Positions 28,383 to 37,392 are shown, numbered from the stretch's first letter. The stretch: DNA of 64,000 nucleotides from Schleiferilactobacillus perolens DSM 12744 (GCF_001435585.1 NZ_AZEC01000002.1:194296-258295); one strand, 5' to 3'. Program-made: numbers and translations. The notes: a model not told the origin generated them from the sequence alone.

Positions 28383-29603
28383 CTATAGCAATGCGGCGGC
28401 CTCATCGGCGTGGACATTCATAAATTCATCGTTGGGATGAATAGTGGTGATCTTCATTCCGGCCAATGCCCGATCCATCATGGGTTCGCCATCCAGTGCA
28501 GCCTCATATTGCCGTGCACGATCCAAATTCGGTTTAGTCTTCGGTCGTGGCGGCGCAAAAATTGTGCAACAGTCTTCAAAGGGCATAATGGACAAGTCAA
28601 AGGTCCCGATCTTCTCCGCTAATGCAATGATTTCGGTTTTATCCATCGTCACTACCGGCCGCAAAATTGGCGTGGTAGTCACATCATTGATTGCAGTCAT
28701 GCTTTCTAACGTTTGGGAAGCCACCTGACCAACAGATTCACCATTAAAGATGGCTAACCCGCCACGCTGAGCTCGGATTCGATCTGCCAGGCGCAACATG
28801 AACCGGCGCTGAACAGTCATTAAATAACCCTCTGGCACATGACTCTTGACCTCTTCTTGAATCTCTGTAAACGGCACTTCAATAAATGTAATCGAACCCG
28901 CATAAGGGGCCAACTTAGCTGTCAGTTCCTTAGCCTTATTCAGCGCGTCAATACTCGTATAAGGCGGACTAAAGAAATGGACCATTTCAATATCCACTCC
29001 GCGTTTTAAAGCAAGGTAGCTGGCCACCGGACTGTCAATGCCGCCAGACAACATCAAAACTGCCTTCCCAGCTGAACCGACGGGCAAACCACCTGCTGCT
29101 TTAATCGTTTCCGTGGACAAATAAATACCATCACGGCGCACTTCCACGCGTAAAGTGACATCTGGGTGTTTCATCTTCACCTGGATGTCTGGTAACGCAT
29201 CCGTGATCAAATTGCCTAGATCCAAATTCATTTGGTTCGTATCCAATGCAAAAGTATGATCAGAACGCCGTGTATTGACCTTGAACGAAGCATTCGGCGC
29301 CGGCAGAGTCTCTTTGACTAACTCTAGGGCAGTTTGATGCACCACAGTCATATCTTTGGGCAACTTGATTGCCGGACTATAGTTTTGAATGCCAAATATT
29401 TTATCCAGAATGGCCATCACCGGCTTGGCTGGAGTACCATTTAATTCGATGTGCATCCGATCCCGTTTAGGATGAATGCTCAGATCAGGGTAATTTTTTA
29501 GCGCTTTAACCACATTACCAGTTAACCGTCCAATGAAGTTGCGTCGATTTTTTCCCTTAGTAGAAAGCTCGCCGTAGCGCACCATAATTTCAGTATATTC
29601 CAT
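28383..29603 (-). CDS. thiI: ThiI tRNA 4-thiouridine synthetase (no rhodanese domain)
   Basis: A 406-residue enzyme that activates U8 of tRNA by adenylation for sulfur transfer. An N-terminal ferredoxin-like/THUMP region (about 60-165) precedes the PP-loop [17 protein letters not shown] (about 181-197). The C-terminal rhodanese domain of Escherichia coli ThiI is absent, as in other Firmicutes, so the sulfur is probably passed straight from the neighbouring cysteine desulfurase. The ATG at 29603 has AAAGGAG five bases before; an earlier start is not supported. Only 10 bases separate it from the desulfurase gene. Confidence 0.94.
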   Translation of the reverse strand: MEYTEIMVRYGELSTKGKNRRNFIGRLTGNVVKALKNYPDLSIHPKRDRMHIELNGTPAKPVMAILDKIFGIQNYSPAIKLPKDMTVVHQTALELVKETLPAPNASFKVNTRRSDHTFALDTNQMNLDLGNLITDALPDIQVKMKHPDVTLRVEVRRDGIYLSTETIKAAGGLPVGSAGKAVLMLSGGIDSPVASYLALKRGVDIEMVHFFSPPYTSIDALNKAKELTAKLAPYAGSITFIEVPFTEIQEEVKSHVPEGYLMTVQRRFMLRLADRIRAQRGGLAIFNGESVGQVASQTLESMTAINDVTTTPILRPVVTMDKTEIIALAEKIGTFDLSIMPFEDCCTIFAPPRPKTKPNLDRARQYEAALDGEPMMDRALAGMKITTIHPNDEFMNVHADEAAALL

Positions 29604-29613
29604 ATTGTCTCCT

Positions 29614-30786
29614 TTACGCGTGATGCGCAACCGTCACGTTCGTGCGCAACTTAGCAAATTGCTCGTAAAGCTGATCAAAAACACGATTAAATTCATCTGC
29701 TTCTGCCAGCGTGTTGTGTTCGTCCAACGACACCCGCACTGCACTGGTGGCGATGTGGCTGGGCACTTGCATTGCTCGTAATGTACTGGACTCGGTTCCC
29801 TTTTTCGATGAGCAAGCACTCGTCGTAGAAATGTAAATCCCGTGTTCCTCAAATGCATGGACAATTGTCTCCCCGCGCACACCGGGTAATGCGAAACACA
29901 AAATATGCGGTGCAAATTGGTTAGTTAATGGTGAAAAGATGGTCACGTCTGGGTACTGCGAAATGTGGTTTTCGATCCGTGTACGCACCGCTTGTTGATT
30001 GGCTACATTCGCTGATTCGTTGGTTAATAACAACCGCAGTGCCTTAGCCATCGCCCCGATAGCCGGCGTATTCTCTGTACCAGAACGCCAATCATTTTCC
30101 TGGCCACCGCCTGTTAGCAACGGCGCAATTTTACGACCGCGTTTTGCATAAATGAAACCAGTACCCCGGGGCGCATGGAATTTATGCCCAGAAAAAGTAG
30201 CAAAATCAACCCGCGGATCGCGAATTAAATCACGCAATCCTTTACCCACTGCTTGCACGGCATCCACGTGATAATGAATTGTCGGATAATCTGCCAACAC
30301 TTTAGCCACTTCATGAATGGGTTGGATCGCGCCAATTTCGTTATTGACCACCATCGTCGACACAAGGATTGTTTTATCCGTAATCGCATTGGCCAACATT
30401 TGCGGATCAATGAAGCCATTCTTGTCCACCGGTAAATAGGTCACTCGAAATCCCAGTTTCTCCAACTGTTTCATTGTATTAATTACCGCCGGGTGTTCGA
30501 TCGCAGTGGTAATCAAGTGATTCCCAAATTCCCGTTTTTCAATGGCAGTGCCTTTAATGATCCAATTGTCGCCCTCTGTACCGCCACTGGTGAAATAAAT
30601 TTCATCAGTTTGGGCATCGAGAAGATCAGCAATTTGTTTACGGGCAGACTGCAACATATCATTAGCCTTCGTCCCCACCGCATGCAAACTCGATGGATTG
30701 CCAAAAAAGTTGTTACTAATGGCATCATAAGTTGCCAACACAGCCGGATCAATTTTCGTCGTTGCACTGTTATCAAAATAAATCAA
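29614..30786 (-). CDS. Cysteine desulfurase of the NifS/NifZ type, partner of ThiI
   Basis: A 390-residue class V aminotransferase-fold enzyme that removes sulfur from Cys. The PLP lysine lies in [12 protein letters not shown] (about 204-215) and the active-site Cys in [11 protein letters not shown] (about 327-337). It starts with TTG (TTGATTTATTTTG), nine bases after AAGGAG. Being immediately upstream of thiI, it most likely serves 4-thiouridine rather than iron-sulfur assembly, for which sufS is encoded elsewhere. That division is established in Bacillus (NifZ-ThiI) and inferred here. Confidence 0.92.
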   Translation of the reverse strand: MIYFDNSATTKIDPAVLATYDAISNNFFGNPSSLHAVGTKANDMLQSARKQIADLLDAQTDEIYFTSGGTEGDNWIIKGTAIEKREFGNHLITTAIEHPAVINTMKQLEKLGFRVTYLPVDKNGFIDPQMLANAITDKTILVSTMVVNNEIGAIQPIHEVAKVLADYPTIHYHVDAVQAVGKGLRDLIRDPRVDFATFSGHKFHAPRGTGFIYAKRGRKIAPLLTGGGQENDWRSGTENTPAIGAMAKALRLLLTNESANVANQQAVRTRIENHISQYPDVTIFSPLTNQFAPHILCFALPGVRGETIVHAFEEHGIYISTTSACSSKKGTESSTLRAMQVPSHIATSAVRVSLDEHNTLAEADEFNRVFDQLYEQFAKLRTNVTVAHHA

Positions 30787-30839
30787 AAATGGCCACTCCT
30801 TGTTCTAAAGAATCTGCTTGGGAAATGTAAGTAACAAGA

Positions 30840-30868
30840 ATTATAGATAAAAAAGAGGAAAGGTGCAA
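30840..30868 (-). promoter_or_regulatory. Promoter of the nifS-thiI pair
   Basis: -10 TATAAT (30840-30845) and -35 TTGCAC (30863-30868) with a 17-base spacer. The edge of palindromic repeat copy 1 begins four bases upstream of the -35 box. Confidence 0.7.
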
Positions 30869-30872
30869 GAGG

Positions 30873-31062
30873 CAGAGGGCGCAGCGGGCCGGTTAGAGGC
30901 GTAGAGATAAGGGCAAGCAGGCATAAAACCCGGTTTTAGGTTTTGTGCCTGCTTGCCCTTATCTCCTAGCCTCTGGCCCGCGGAGCCCGTTTAGGAAAGA
31001 CTAGCTTCTGCTCGGCTTTGCCCGTTTCGGGGAGACTAGCTTCTGGTCGGCGGAGCCCGTTT
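30873..31062. repeat. Structured palindromic repeat, copy 1, with two extra right-arm units
   Basis: A long hairpin fills 30873-30992. Inner stem: 19 bp, perfect (30905-30923 with 30946-30964), around an AAAACC/GGTTTT apical loop. Outer helices: AGAGGC/GCCTCT, GCGGGCC/GGCCCGC and GGGC/GCCC, joined by GGTT and GTAG. The right arm (CTAGCCTCTGGCCCGCGG...GTTT, 27 bases at 30966-30992) then recurs in variant form at 31001-31027 and 31036-31062, with an exact 35-base period. It lies between ezrA and nifS. The same family occurs at 47.85 and 63.88 kb. Confidence 0.9.
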
Positions 31063-31065
31063 CCC

Positions 31066-32781
31066 CTAAACCTGCCCCTGCCGCTCCCGGTAAGCCGCCT
31101 CAATCCGCTTATACGCCCCCGGTTCCGCCGTCTCCACAGCAGTCGCAATCGTATCTAGTGCATGGGGATAATCAAAAGTCGTGTTAAACGCTTGTGTCGC
31201 TTGAATACTAGCCTGGGCCACCGCTTGGTGATCCTGCTTTAATGCATTCGCATATTGCAGCATTTCCTGGGTCAACGCCGCCGCATCAATCAAGTCCTCA
31301 GTCCGTTGTTGCAGAGTTTTTAGATCTTCCTGTGTCATAATCAACTGTTTGGTGATGCCTTCCAGATTGATTTTCACCTGATTTAAGTCATGATCCAGCT
31401 TTTCAATTTCCTGTCGGACAATGCTGGCAAAGTTTTGATAGGACTTGGGCAGGCCAGGCAAATTTTGCTGGGCCATTTTGCGATGGGTTTCTCGGTACTC
31501 CATCATAAAACGAGCCAAATTTTGCCGCGCAATCTCTTCTCCCGAACGCAAACCACTCAGGTCTTGATCCATGGCCACTTGTTTTTTTTCAATAGCTGCC
31601 AGTTCGGTTTCAATTTTTGCCAAATCTTCCTGAATCAAGGTGAAAACCGCTTGATGATCGTGGATCTTTTGTTCATCTTGGGTGAATTTTTCTTGAGCTT
31701 CCGCGATTTGACGTCCAAACTTAGCAGTGGTTTGGACTTCATCATTGTTTAGAAAATAGCTCTCATCCAGATGTGTCACTTCTTCTTGCAGTGTCTTATT
31801 TTGTACAGCAGCGTGGGTGATGAATGCAGGTAACTCGTTCCGCTGCTGTTCCACCGCATCTTTGGCATCAATTTCCTTTTGCATGACATCATATAAGTGA
31901 TCAATTGCCTGAGCAATTTCCTTATTGGTCTCAATCAAGCCAGCAATATCGTATTGTGCCAACTGATTCTCTGCTTGATGGATATCATCATCAATTTTTG
32001 TCAATTCTTGGGGAATGTTAATGTCAAAAAAGCGGAACCCTGCTTGCCGCAGACGGTGATAACCGCTGATCAATTCTTCGCTTTGACCAGGAAATACATT
32101 GGTCAGCTCGTTGACCCGCGGTGGCAATTTTTCGACTGCGTCTGCCAATTTGTCCAACTGATCGGTGATGTCGTCCAGCTGACTACGCACCTTCAGATGG
32201 TCACCGTGGCTGGCCGTCACACTGACTTGTTGGAAGGCATCGTTAATCGCGGTCAAGGTGCTTTGTAAATGGCTCAATGCACTACCAAACGAGAAACTTT
32301 GCACTAAGACAGTCTTGCGCAACTGTTTATATCGCTCTAACGCTGCCTGTTGCGCGGCTTTATTCTGTTGGGCAACATCTTCGATTTTGGCCAAGGCAGC
32401 AGTGATATTCTCGGCGATACGTTCCTCATCGGCCACTAAAACATTCAGCGTCGCTATAATTCGTTTAGCCTGTATAATGTGGTAACCATCGTTTTCATCC
32501 GCGGCTTGGCTCAATAGATCAGCCGCTTTGGGAAACTGATCTTCCGTTAACCGCACAAATTGATGCTGCCATTTATGAAAAATTTGCAGACTTTCCCCAC
32601 TCAGATTGGCCTGGGCCAACTGACCGATCTTTTTGTGTAGAGAAAGATCGGCCAGCTTTCGTTGCCGCTTGGTCAATTCTTCTAGTGCAGCTTTGTTTTG
32701 AAACTGACCAAACAGCACATACGCAGCACTCACGCCAACAACGAGCAAGATACAGACTAATATGATTCCCCACAATGGCAC
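31066..32781 (-). CDS. ezrA: EzrA septation ring regulator
   Basis: A long coiled-coil membrane protein (571 residues from this start) that modulates FtsZ polymerisation. One N-terminal transmembrane helix (LWGIILVCILLVVGVSAAYVL) is followed by a cytoplasmic rod of spectrin-like heptad repeats to the C-terminus; the segment SGESLQIFHKWQHQFV matches EzrA. The GTG at 32781 has GAGG nine bases upstream and gives the family's short N-terminus. A longer start at 32820 or 32826 is possible but there the ribosome site overlaps or crowds the start. A -10 TATAAT lies at 32853-32858. The stop lies four bases from repeat copy 1. Confidence 0.9.
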   Translation of the reverse strand: MPLWGIILVCILLVVGVSAAYVLFGQFQNKAALEELTKRQRKLADLSLHKKIGQLAQANLSGESLQIFHKWQHQFVRLTEDQFPKAADLLSQAADENDGYHIIQAKRIIATLNVLVADEERIAENITAALAKIEDVAQQNKAAQQAALERYKQLRKTVLVQSFSFGSALSHLQSTLTAINDAFQQVSVTASHGDHLKVRSQLDDITDQLDKLADAVEKLPPRVNELTNVFPGQSEELISGYHRLRQAGFRFFDINIPQELTKIDDDIHQAENQLAQYDIAGLIETNKEIAQAIDHLYDVMQKEIDAKDAVEQQRNELPAFITHAAVQNKTLQEEVTHLDESYFLNNDEVQTTAKFGRQIAEAQEKFTQDEQKIHDHQAVFTLIQEDLAKIETELAAIEKKQVAMDQDLSGLRSGEEIARQNLARFMMEYRETHRKMAQQNLPGLPKSYQNFASIVRQEIEKLDHDLNQVKINLEGITKQLIMTQEDLKTLQQRTEDLIDAAALTQEMLQYANALKQDHQAVAQASIQATQAFNTTFDYPHALDTIATAVETAEPGAYKRIEAAYRERQGQV

Positions 32782-32918
32782 ACGACACACATCCTCACAC
32801 AATTTGGTAACAGTTTGCATTACCACCTATTTCAGCATACAATACATCTCAAATTATAACAGACTGCCAGGCAGGGTTGACACTGTTGCCCAACCTTTTA
32901 ATGAAATGAGGAGTATTC

Positions 32919-33386
32919 ATGACCGAAACAGCATTACTGACAGAACAACTGCGCAGTTTAATTGACGGTGAAAACAATCAGATTACAATTCTCGCCAACG
33001 CCTGCGCCCTATTGAACGACACGTTGGCCGATATCAACTGGGCAGGCTTCTATATATATAATGAAGGAACCAACGAACTTGACTTAGGCCCCTTCCAAGG
33101 CAAAGTGGCCTGTATGCACATCAAACCAGGTCGCGGTGTTTGCGGCACTGCCTTTGCCACCCAACAGACACAGCGAGTCGCCGATGTGCATCAATTTCCC
33201 GGCCATATTGCCTGCGATTCAGCAAGCAATTCAGAACTGGTCATTCCCTTGGGCCGCTTTGGTGTGTTAGACATTGATTCACCAAAACACGATCGTTTTT
33301 CTGCCATTGAACAATCCCGCTTAGAGGAATTTGCCAGTGCGCTGTGCGATCACCTTGACGCCGCACCCTCTTATCCAGTACAATAG
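32919..33386 (+). CDS. Free methionine-(R)-sulfoxide reductase (GAF domain)
   Basis: A 155-residue single GAF-domain protein that reduces free Met-R-sulfoxide using thioredoxin. Cys65, Cys75 and Cys99 have the same 10 and 24 residue spacing as the catalytic cysteines Cys84, Cys94 and Cys118 of E. coli fRMsr (YebR). Motifs NWAGFYIYNEG, GRGVCGTAFATQQT and LGVLDIDSP-like GVLDIDSPKHDRF are typical. GAGGAG lies seven bases before the ATG. It is divergent from ezrA. msrA lies 0.9 kb away on the other strand. Confidence 0.92.
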   Translation: MTETALLTEQLRSLIDGENNQITILANACALLNDTLADINWAGFYIYNEGTNELDLGPFQGKVACMHIKPGRGVCGTAFATQQTQRVADVHQFPGHIACDSASNSELVIPLGRFGVLDIDSPKHDRFSAIEQSRLEEFASALCDHLDAAPSYPVQ

Positions 33387-33404
33387 TCGCTGTGTGTAAA
33401 ATAA

Positions 33405-33540
33405 GCAGCAGCAAGCGGCAAAGCCGTCAACAAATGACGACGCTACAATAGTTCAATCGTGTAACCTCTGGCTGCAAAGGTGAAAATTGTAACGTCATTT
33501 GAACGATTGCTGAACTTGCACGGATTATTTTACTCCAAAT
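33405..33540 (+). ncRNA. rpsD leader with predicted pseudoknot
   Basis: Between the reductase gene and rpsD. Arm 33431-33449 pairs with 33486-33501 (CAAATGACG and TACAAT with a four-base bulge). Inside its loop AGTTCAATCG (33450-33459) can pair with CGATTG-ct-GAACT (33504-33516) just beyond the stem, an H-type pseudoknot. Autogenous binding by S4 to pseudoknot leaders is known for bacteria; its use here is inferred. Confidence 0.6.
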
Positions 33541-33561
33541 AATATTATTGGAGGATTTTCT

Positions 33562-34173
33562 ATGTCTCGTTATACAGGCCCTCGCTGGAAATTATCCCGG
33601 CGTTTAGGTATCTCCTTGTCAGGTACCGGTAAAGAATTAGCACGGCGTCCCTACGCACCTGGTGAACATGGTGCAAACAATCGTCGTAAGGTATCTGATT
33701 ACGGTGCACAATTAACAGAAAAACAAAAGTTACGGTTAATGTTTGGTTTGAACGAACGCCAATTCATGAACTTGTTCGTTCGCGCCGGCAAGATTCGCGA
33801 AGGTAAGCATGGTGTTAACTTCATGGCCTTACTGGAATCCCGTCTGGACAACTTGGTTTACCGATTGGGCTTTGCCTCCACTCGGCCCCAAGCTCGTCAA
33901 TTAGTCAACCATGGTCATGTCACTGTGGATGGCAAGCGGGTGGACATCGCTTCTTACGAAGTAAAGCCCGGCCAAGTGATTGGTCTGAGAGAAAAAGCCA
34001 AGGATTTGCAAGTTGTCAAAGATTCCTTGGAAAACACCGTGGCTCGTCCGCCATTTGTTTCTTGGGACGAGAATAACCTGACTGGTGAATATGTTCGTTT
34101 GCCAGAACGGGAAGAAATGGAACCAGAAATCGACGAATCCTTAGTCGTTGAATTCTACAACCAACGTCTGTAA
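33562..34173 (+). CDS. rpsD: 30S ribosomal protein S4
   Basis: The 203-residue primary rRNA-binding protein of the 30S body. Starts [21 protein letters not shown], includes [20 protein letters not shown] and the S4 RNA-binding domain (about 92-155: [23 protein letters not shown]). Length and C-terminus ([16 protein letters not shown]) are those of the Bacillus type without zinc cysteines. GGAGG lies eight bases before the ATG. It is monocistronic, ending at a terminator, and likely autoregulated through its leader. Confidence 0.98.
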   Translation: MSRYTGPRWKLSRRLGISLSGTGKELARRPYAPGEHGANNRRKVSDYGAQLTEKQKLRLMFGLNERQFMNLFVRAGKIREGKHGVNFMALLESRLDNLVYRLGFASTRPQARQLVNHGHVTVDGKRVDIASYEVKPGQVIGLREKAKDLQVVKDSLENTVARPPFVSWDENNLTGEYVRLPEREEMEPEIDESLVVEFYNQRL

Positions 34174-34195
34174 TTTTATTACATTCCTTGGTTAC

Positions 34196-34226
34196 AAAAA
34201 CAGCCTCGGCAACGAGGCTATTTTTG
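34196..34226. terminator. Bidirectional terminator between rpsD and msrA
   Basis: AGCCTCG (34202-34208) and CGAGGCT (34213-34219) around GCAA, flanked by A5 on one side and a T run on the other, ends rpsD and, on the minus strand, msrA. Confidence 0.85.
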
Positions 34227-34246
34227 TGTCTGCTGAATTGTCAGCA

Positions 34247-35077
34247 TTACTCTGGCAAATGGTGGACAAATCGCCAAACCCGGTTCTGTAATGCCTGAAA
34301 TTGGATTAGCTGATGCCTGGCCCGAGCAATTTGGCGATACCGCTTGGGATTCTTTTTGTAGAATTGTTGATGAAAATTCTCTGCTGGCCAAAAAATCGTG
34401 GCGGGTGCAATCGTCGTGACGATTGGTCTGTGAAAACGGCCGGAAGCTTTGAGCCGTGCCTTTGACTGGTCTGCGATTTCTTTTTGTGTTTTATTTTGAA
34501 AGAAAATGACTGGCCGGTATTCATTACCCCGATCTTCAAATTGACCCATTGCATCTGTGGGATCGGTCAGCTGCCAATAAAGTTCAATTAATTGCTGATA
34601 AGTGATCACATGGGTATCGAAAATGATTTCCACAGCTTCCACATGCCCCGTTCCACCGGCCACCACCTGGTCATAGGTGGGATGCGGCGTGTGCCCGCCT
34701 GTATACCCAGACAGCACAGACACGATTCCCGGTAACGTTTCAAACGGCTGCACCATGCACCAAAAGCAGCCGCCAGCAAAAATTGCGCGTTCTTGACCAG
34801 CCAAATCAGGCATCGTGTGCCGTGCATAATCAAACACCCGCACTCCTTCTGAATTTCGTGTTAAGCGCAAATAGAAATCCGTGACATCTGGGGTTAAATT
34901 GTTGCGCAGTGCTAAAGGCCGCAATTTAGCCTCTAACTGATCCACTACCCTGCTCACCAAGTTGCCGGTTTCAATTTCATTTTTGGCCGTGATCAATTGC
35001 TCGCGTTCCCATGCACGCGTACCCGGATTCAGAATCAGGTTATAGATATCAATTAATTCCGTATCTTGCGGAGTCAT
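34247..35077 (-). CDS. msrA: Peptide methionine-(S)-sulfoxide reductase MsrA with N-terminal extension
   Basis: Reduces Met-S-sulfoxide in proteins. The catalytic motif AGGCFWC lies at 101-107 (Cys104 nucleophile), followed by [22 protein letters not shown] and GNEYRPVIF, all diagnostic. At 276 residues it is about 95 longer at the front than E. coli-type cores; the extra part is helical ([20 protein letters not shown]) and seen in some lactobacilli, with unknown role. The C-terminal recycling cysteines are not obvious. It is divergent from yueI. Confidence 0.94.
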   Translation of the reverse strand: MTPQDTELIDIYNLILNPGTRAWEREQLITAKNEIETGNLVSRVVDQLEAKLRPLALRNNLTPDVTDFYLRLTRNSEGVRVFDYARHTMPDLAGQERAIFAGGCFWCMVQPFETLPGIVSVLSGYTGGHTPHPTYDQVVAGGTGHVEAVEIIFDTHVITYQQLIELYWQLTDPTDAMGQFEDRGNEYRPVIFFQNKTQKEIADQSKARLKASGRFHRPIVTTIAPATIFWPAENFHQQFYKKNPKRYRQIARARHQLIQFQALQNRVWRFVHHLPE

Positions 35078-35217
35078 TTATATTCACGCCCCCTTGTTTT
35101 GTCGTTATCATCCCGTGGATAATCTCTGGCGTCAAGAAAAACGCCTACAATGGCGGTATCATCGTGATTACAAAGAGTATGTTATACTATTCTCAAATTG
35201 AACGAGGAGGATTAGCC

Positions 35218-35661
35218 ATGGCAACAGATGATGTCAACCAACGAATCGAAGATAGTGCCCTGGGCGGGCGCCAAACTAAACCAGACGAGCGCCGTCAATA
35301 CATGGGTTCATTACGGGAAAGGGTATTTTTAGCCATTACTGTGGGACAATTAGCCGATCCGGCGATTTTAACCACTTTCACCCAGCACTGTGCAGATTAC
35401 CAAGGTTACACTGCTCTGCTCAATGGTAAAGTATCCAACAGCATTATGGGCGATTATATGAAGGCATTGAATAACAAGAATGTGCCGTTTACATTAGTCA
35501 ATGACCCTGACACTCCGGCAGACGCGGCGGCCATGGGAGTTCTTATCGTGGCCAAAGATGCGATCAATCGGTCCGTCATTAATATTAAAGATCTTTTTCC
35601 TGACACCACTAACAAACCCATTGAAAAGAAGCACAAGGGCTTTTTTGAGTCCCTGTTTTAA
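35218..35661 (+). CDS. YueI (DUF1694) family protein
   Basis: A 147-residue protein of the DUF1694/YueI family, unknown function. Core about 30-130: RVFLAITVGQLADPAILTTF and the repeated alpha/beta elements (TLVNDPDTPADAAAMGVLIV). The ATG at 35218 has GAGGAGG about six bases upstream; a longer reading from 35011 overlaps msrA and is rejected. It is followed at 26 bases by rarA. Confidence 0.85.
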   Translation: MATDDVNQRIEDSALGGRQTKPDERRQYMGSLRERVFLAITVGQLADPAILTTFTQHCADYQGYTALLNGKVSNSIMGDYMKALNNKNVPFTLVNDPDTPADAAAMGVLIVAKDAINRSVINIKDLFPDTTNKPIEKKHKGFFESLF

Positions 35662-35687
35662 TTGTTTCCCAGAAAGGAAGTGCCGTA

Positions 35688-36977
35688 ATGGTAGAGCCCT
35701 TGGCCTATCGGATGAGACCCACCAATCTTGATGAAGTGGTCGGTCAACAAGATCTCGTTGGTCCTGGCAAAATTATTCGCCGAATGGTTCAAGCAAAGCG
35801 GCTAAGTTCCATGATTCTCTATGGTCCCCCGGGGATCGGCAAAACTAGCATTGCCTCCGCAATTGCGGGGAGTACCAAATACCACCTGCGCATTCTCAAT
35901 GCTGCCACAGATACCAAAAAGGATCTGCAAATCGTGGCCGAAGAGGGCAAGATGAGCGGCTCTGTGATTTTACTGCTTGACGAAATTCACCGACTCGATA
36001 AAACCAAACAGGATTTTCTGCTTCCACATTTAGAAAGCGGATGCATTATTTTGATTGGTGCCACCACCGAAAATCCGTATATCAATATTAGCCCTGCGAT
36101 TCGGAGCCGCACTCAAATTTTTGCATTACATCCCTTGGCCGGTACCGACATTGTCCGCGCCTTAAAACGAGCGTTAACCGATAAACAGAAAGGCCTGGGC
36201 GATTATCCAGTTGCCATTCAAGATGATACATTGGCCATATTAGCGAATGGCGCTCATGGCGATTTACGCTCGGCCCTCAATACGTTAGAACTGGCGGTAC
36301 TATCCACTCCCGTTGATGCACAGGACAAAAAGATTCATATCACAGAGCAAGTATTGGTTGACTCCGGCGCACGGCCGCCCATCGCTGGAGACAAGAATGG
36401 CGACGCCCATTACGACACGATTTCTGCTTTTCAAAAATCGATTCGCGGCTCGGATGTGAACGCTGCACTGCACTATTTGGCTGTCCTGGCCGCCAGCGGT
36501 GATTTACCCGCTATCATGCGCCGTTTGTTGGTAATTGCGTATGAAGACGTGGGAATGGCTAATTTGCCCGCGGCCGCGCGCACTGTCGCCGCGGTCCAGG
36601 CCGCTGATCGGCTAGGTTTGCCGGAAGGGCGTATTCCGTTGGCCGATGCGGTGATTGAGCTTTGCTTATCTCCCAAATCAAACTCTGGGATTAAAGGGAT
36701 TGATGCTGCCTTGGCGGATGTAAACGCCGGTAAGGGGCAGCAAATTCCAGATACATTGCGGGACGCCCACTATCAGGGTGCCAAGGAATTAGGCCACGGA
36801 ACCGATTATAAATTTCCCCACGATTACCCTGGCGATTGGGTCGCTCAGCAGTATCTGCCTGACGATATTCGCACCGCTCAATATTATGAACCAAAGGAAA
36901 ACGGCAAATATGAAAGTGCCTTCGCGGTCCAATATCAACGCCTGCAAAAGGCAAATCACTACCCTGCCAAGAGTTGA
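35688..36977 (+). CDS. rarA: RarA (MgsA) replication-associated AAA+ ATPase
   Basis: A 429-residue clamp-loader-like ATPase acting at stalled forks. Walker A GPPGIGKT at 46-53, Walker B VILLLDEIHR near 94-103, sensor region GATTENPYINISPAIRSR and the C-terminal helical tetramer domain (about 240-420; MRRLLVIAYEDVGMANLP). The ATG follows GAAAGGAAG by about six bases. Downstream lies a long non-coding stretch with a structured RNA. Confidence 0.96.
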   Translation: MVEPLAYRMRPTNLDEVVGQQDLVGPGKIIRRMVQAKRLSSMILYGPPGIGKTSIASAIAGSTKYHLRILNAATDTKKDLQIVAEEGKMSGSVILLLDEIHRLDKTKQDFLLPHLESGCIILIGATTENPYINISPAIRSRTQIFALHPLAGTDIVRALKRALTDKQKGLGDYPVAIQDDTLAILANGAHGDLRSALNTLELAVLSTPVDAQDKKIHITEQVLVDSGARPPIAGDKNGDAHYDTISAFQKSIRGSDVNAALHYLAVLAASGDLPAIMRRLLVIAYEDVGMANLPAAARTVAAVQAADRLGLPEGRIPLADAVIELCLSPKSNSGIKGIDAALADVNAGKGQQIPDTLRDAHYQGAKELGHGTDYKFPHDYPGDWVAQQYLPDDIRTAQYYEPKENGKYESAFAVQYQRLQKANHYPAKS

Positions 36978-37017
36978 ATCAGCAGACATAAAATGTGATT
37001 TAATTAGGCTAATGCCC

Positions 37018-37047
37018 TTGACAAATCCGAGGAGAGAATGTTGTCAT
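37018..37047 (+). promoter_or_regulatory. Candidate promoter of the rarA-usp intergenic RNA
   Basis: -35 TTGACA (37018-37023), 18-base spacer, weak -10 TGTCAT (37042-37047), predicting a start near 37054. Confidence 0.45.
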
Positions 37048-37053
37048 CATCAT

Positions 37054-37336
37054 GTTGGAAGAGCTTCCACACTCCTTGCCAAACACCCGTGACCATGGTA
37101 GTATTAGTTATGGTCATCTTAGGTGTTCGAGTTTTCCTCTTATCAGGTTGACCGATCAAGTAACACCACATTGGGACGGCGAATTTCTTCTGTGCGTGCA
37201 TGCCATTTCCCTTGGTAGCCCAGAACGGAAGAATAACTGACCCACCTGCTTAATAATAGCGGGTTCAACTGTACGGAAAAATCAACGGCACCACTAAGAG
37301 CCAGCGTGTGGCAGCAATGTCACACGTTATTTTTTT
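37054..37336 (+). ncRNA. Probable lacto-usp RNA (6S-like) upstream of the usp operon
   Basis: The 454-base stretch 36978-37431 has no credible gene. It contains a strong hairpin (AACACC..TGACCAT with ATGGTCA..GGTGTT, about 37082-37129), a second one (ACCTGCT/AGCGGGT, 37244-37264), and a terminator. Its position, ahead of a hypothetical membrane gene plus a usp gene in a lactic acid bacterium, is exactly that of the lacto-usp RNA motif, proposed to be the 6S RNA of these species. The presence of its own promoter and terminator, and a separate usp promoter downstream, supports an independent RNA. Boundaries are approximate. Confidence 0.62.
37305..37336 (+). terminator. Terminator of the intergenic RNA
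   Basis: CGTGTG and CACACG close a hairpin with GCAA in its loop, then a run of T residues (37330-37336). It lies well before the promoter of the usp operon. Confidence 0.8.
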
Positions 37337-37392
37337 GCTCAATTAACCTTGCCGCACTCACGCCGACAATAAAAACCGCTGCGCATCTCTGG

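Noticed and set aside
30873..31062. CRISPR array
   Set aside because: The 35-base units are only three, their spacers are 8 bases, and the units themselves vary and form palindromes with a distant arm; no cas genes are nearby.
35011..35217. N-terminal extension of the yueI gene
   Set aside because: It overlaps msrA on the other strand; ATG at 35218 has a GAGGAGG site and matches the family start.
37052..37240. Small plus-strand reading frame in the rarA-usp gap
   Set aside because: Lies in structured RNA with no ribosome site and no recognisable protein sequence.
37054..37336. RNase P RNA or tmRNA in the same gap
   Set aside because: The conserved sequences of type B RNase P RNA and of the tmRNA tRNA-like ends were not found.
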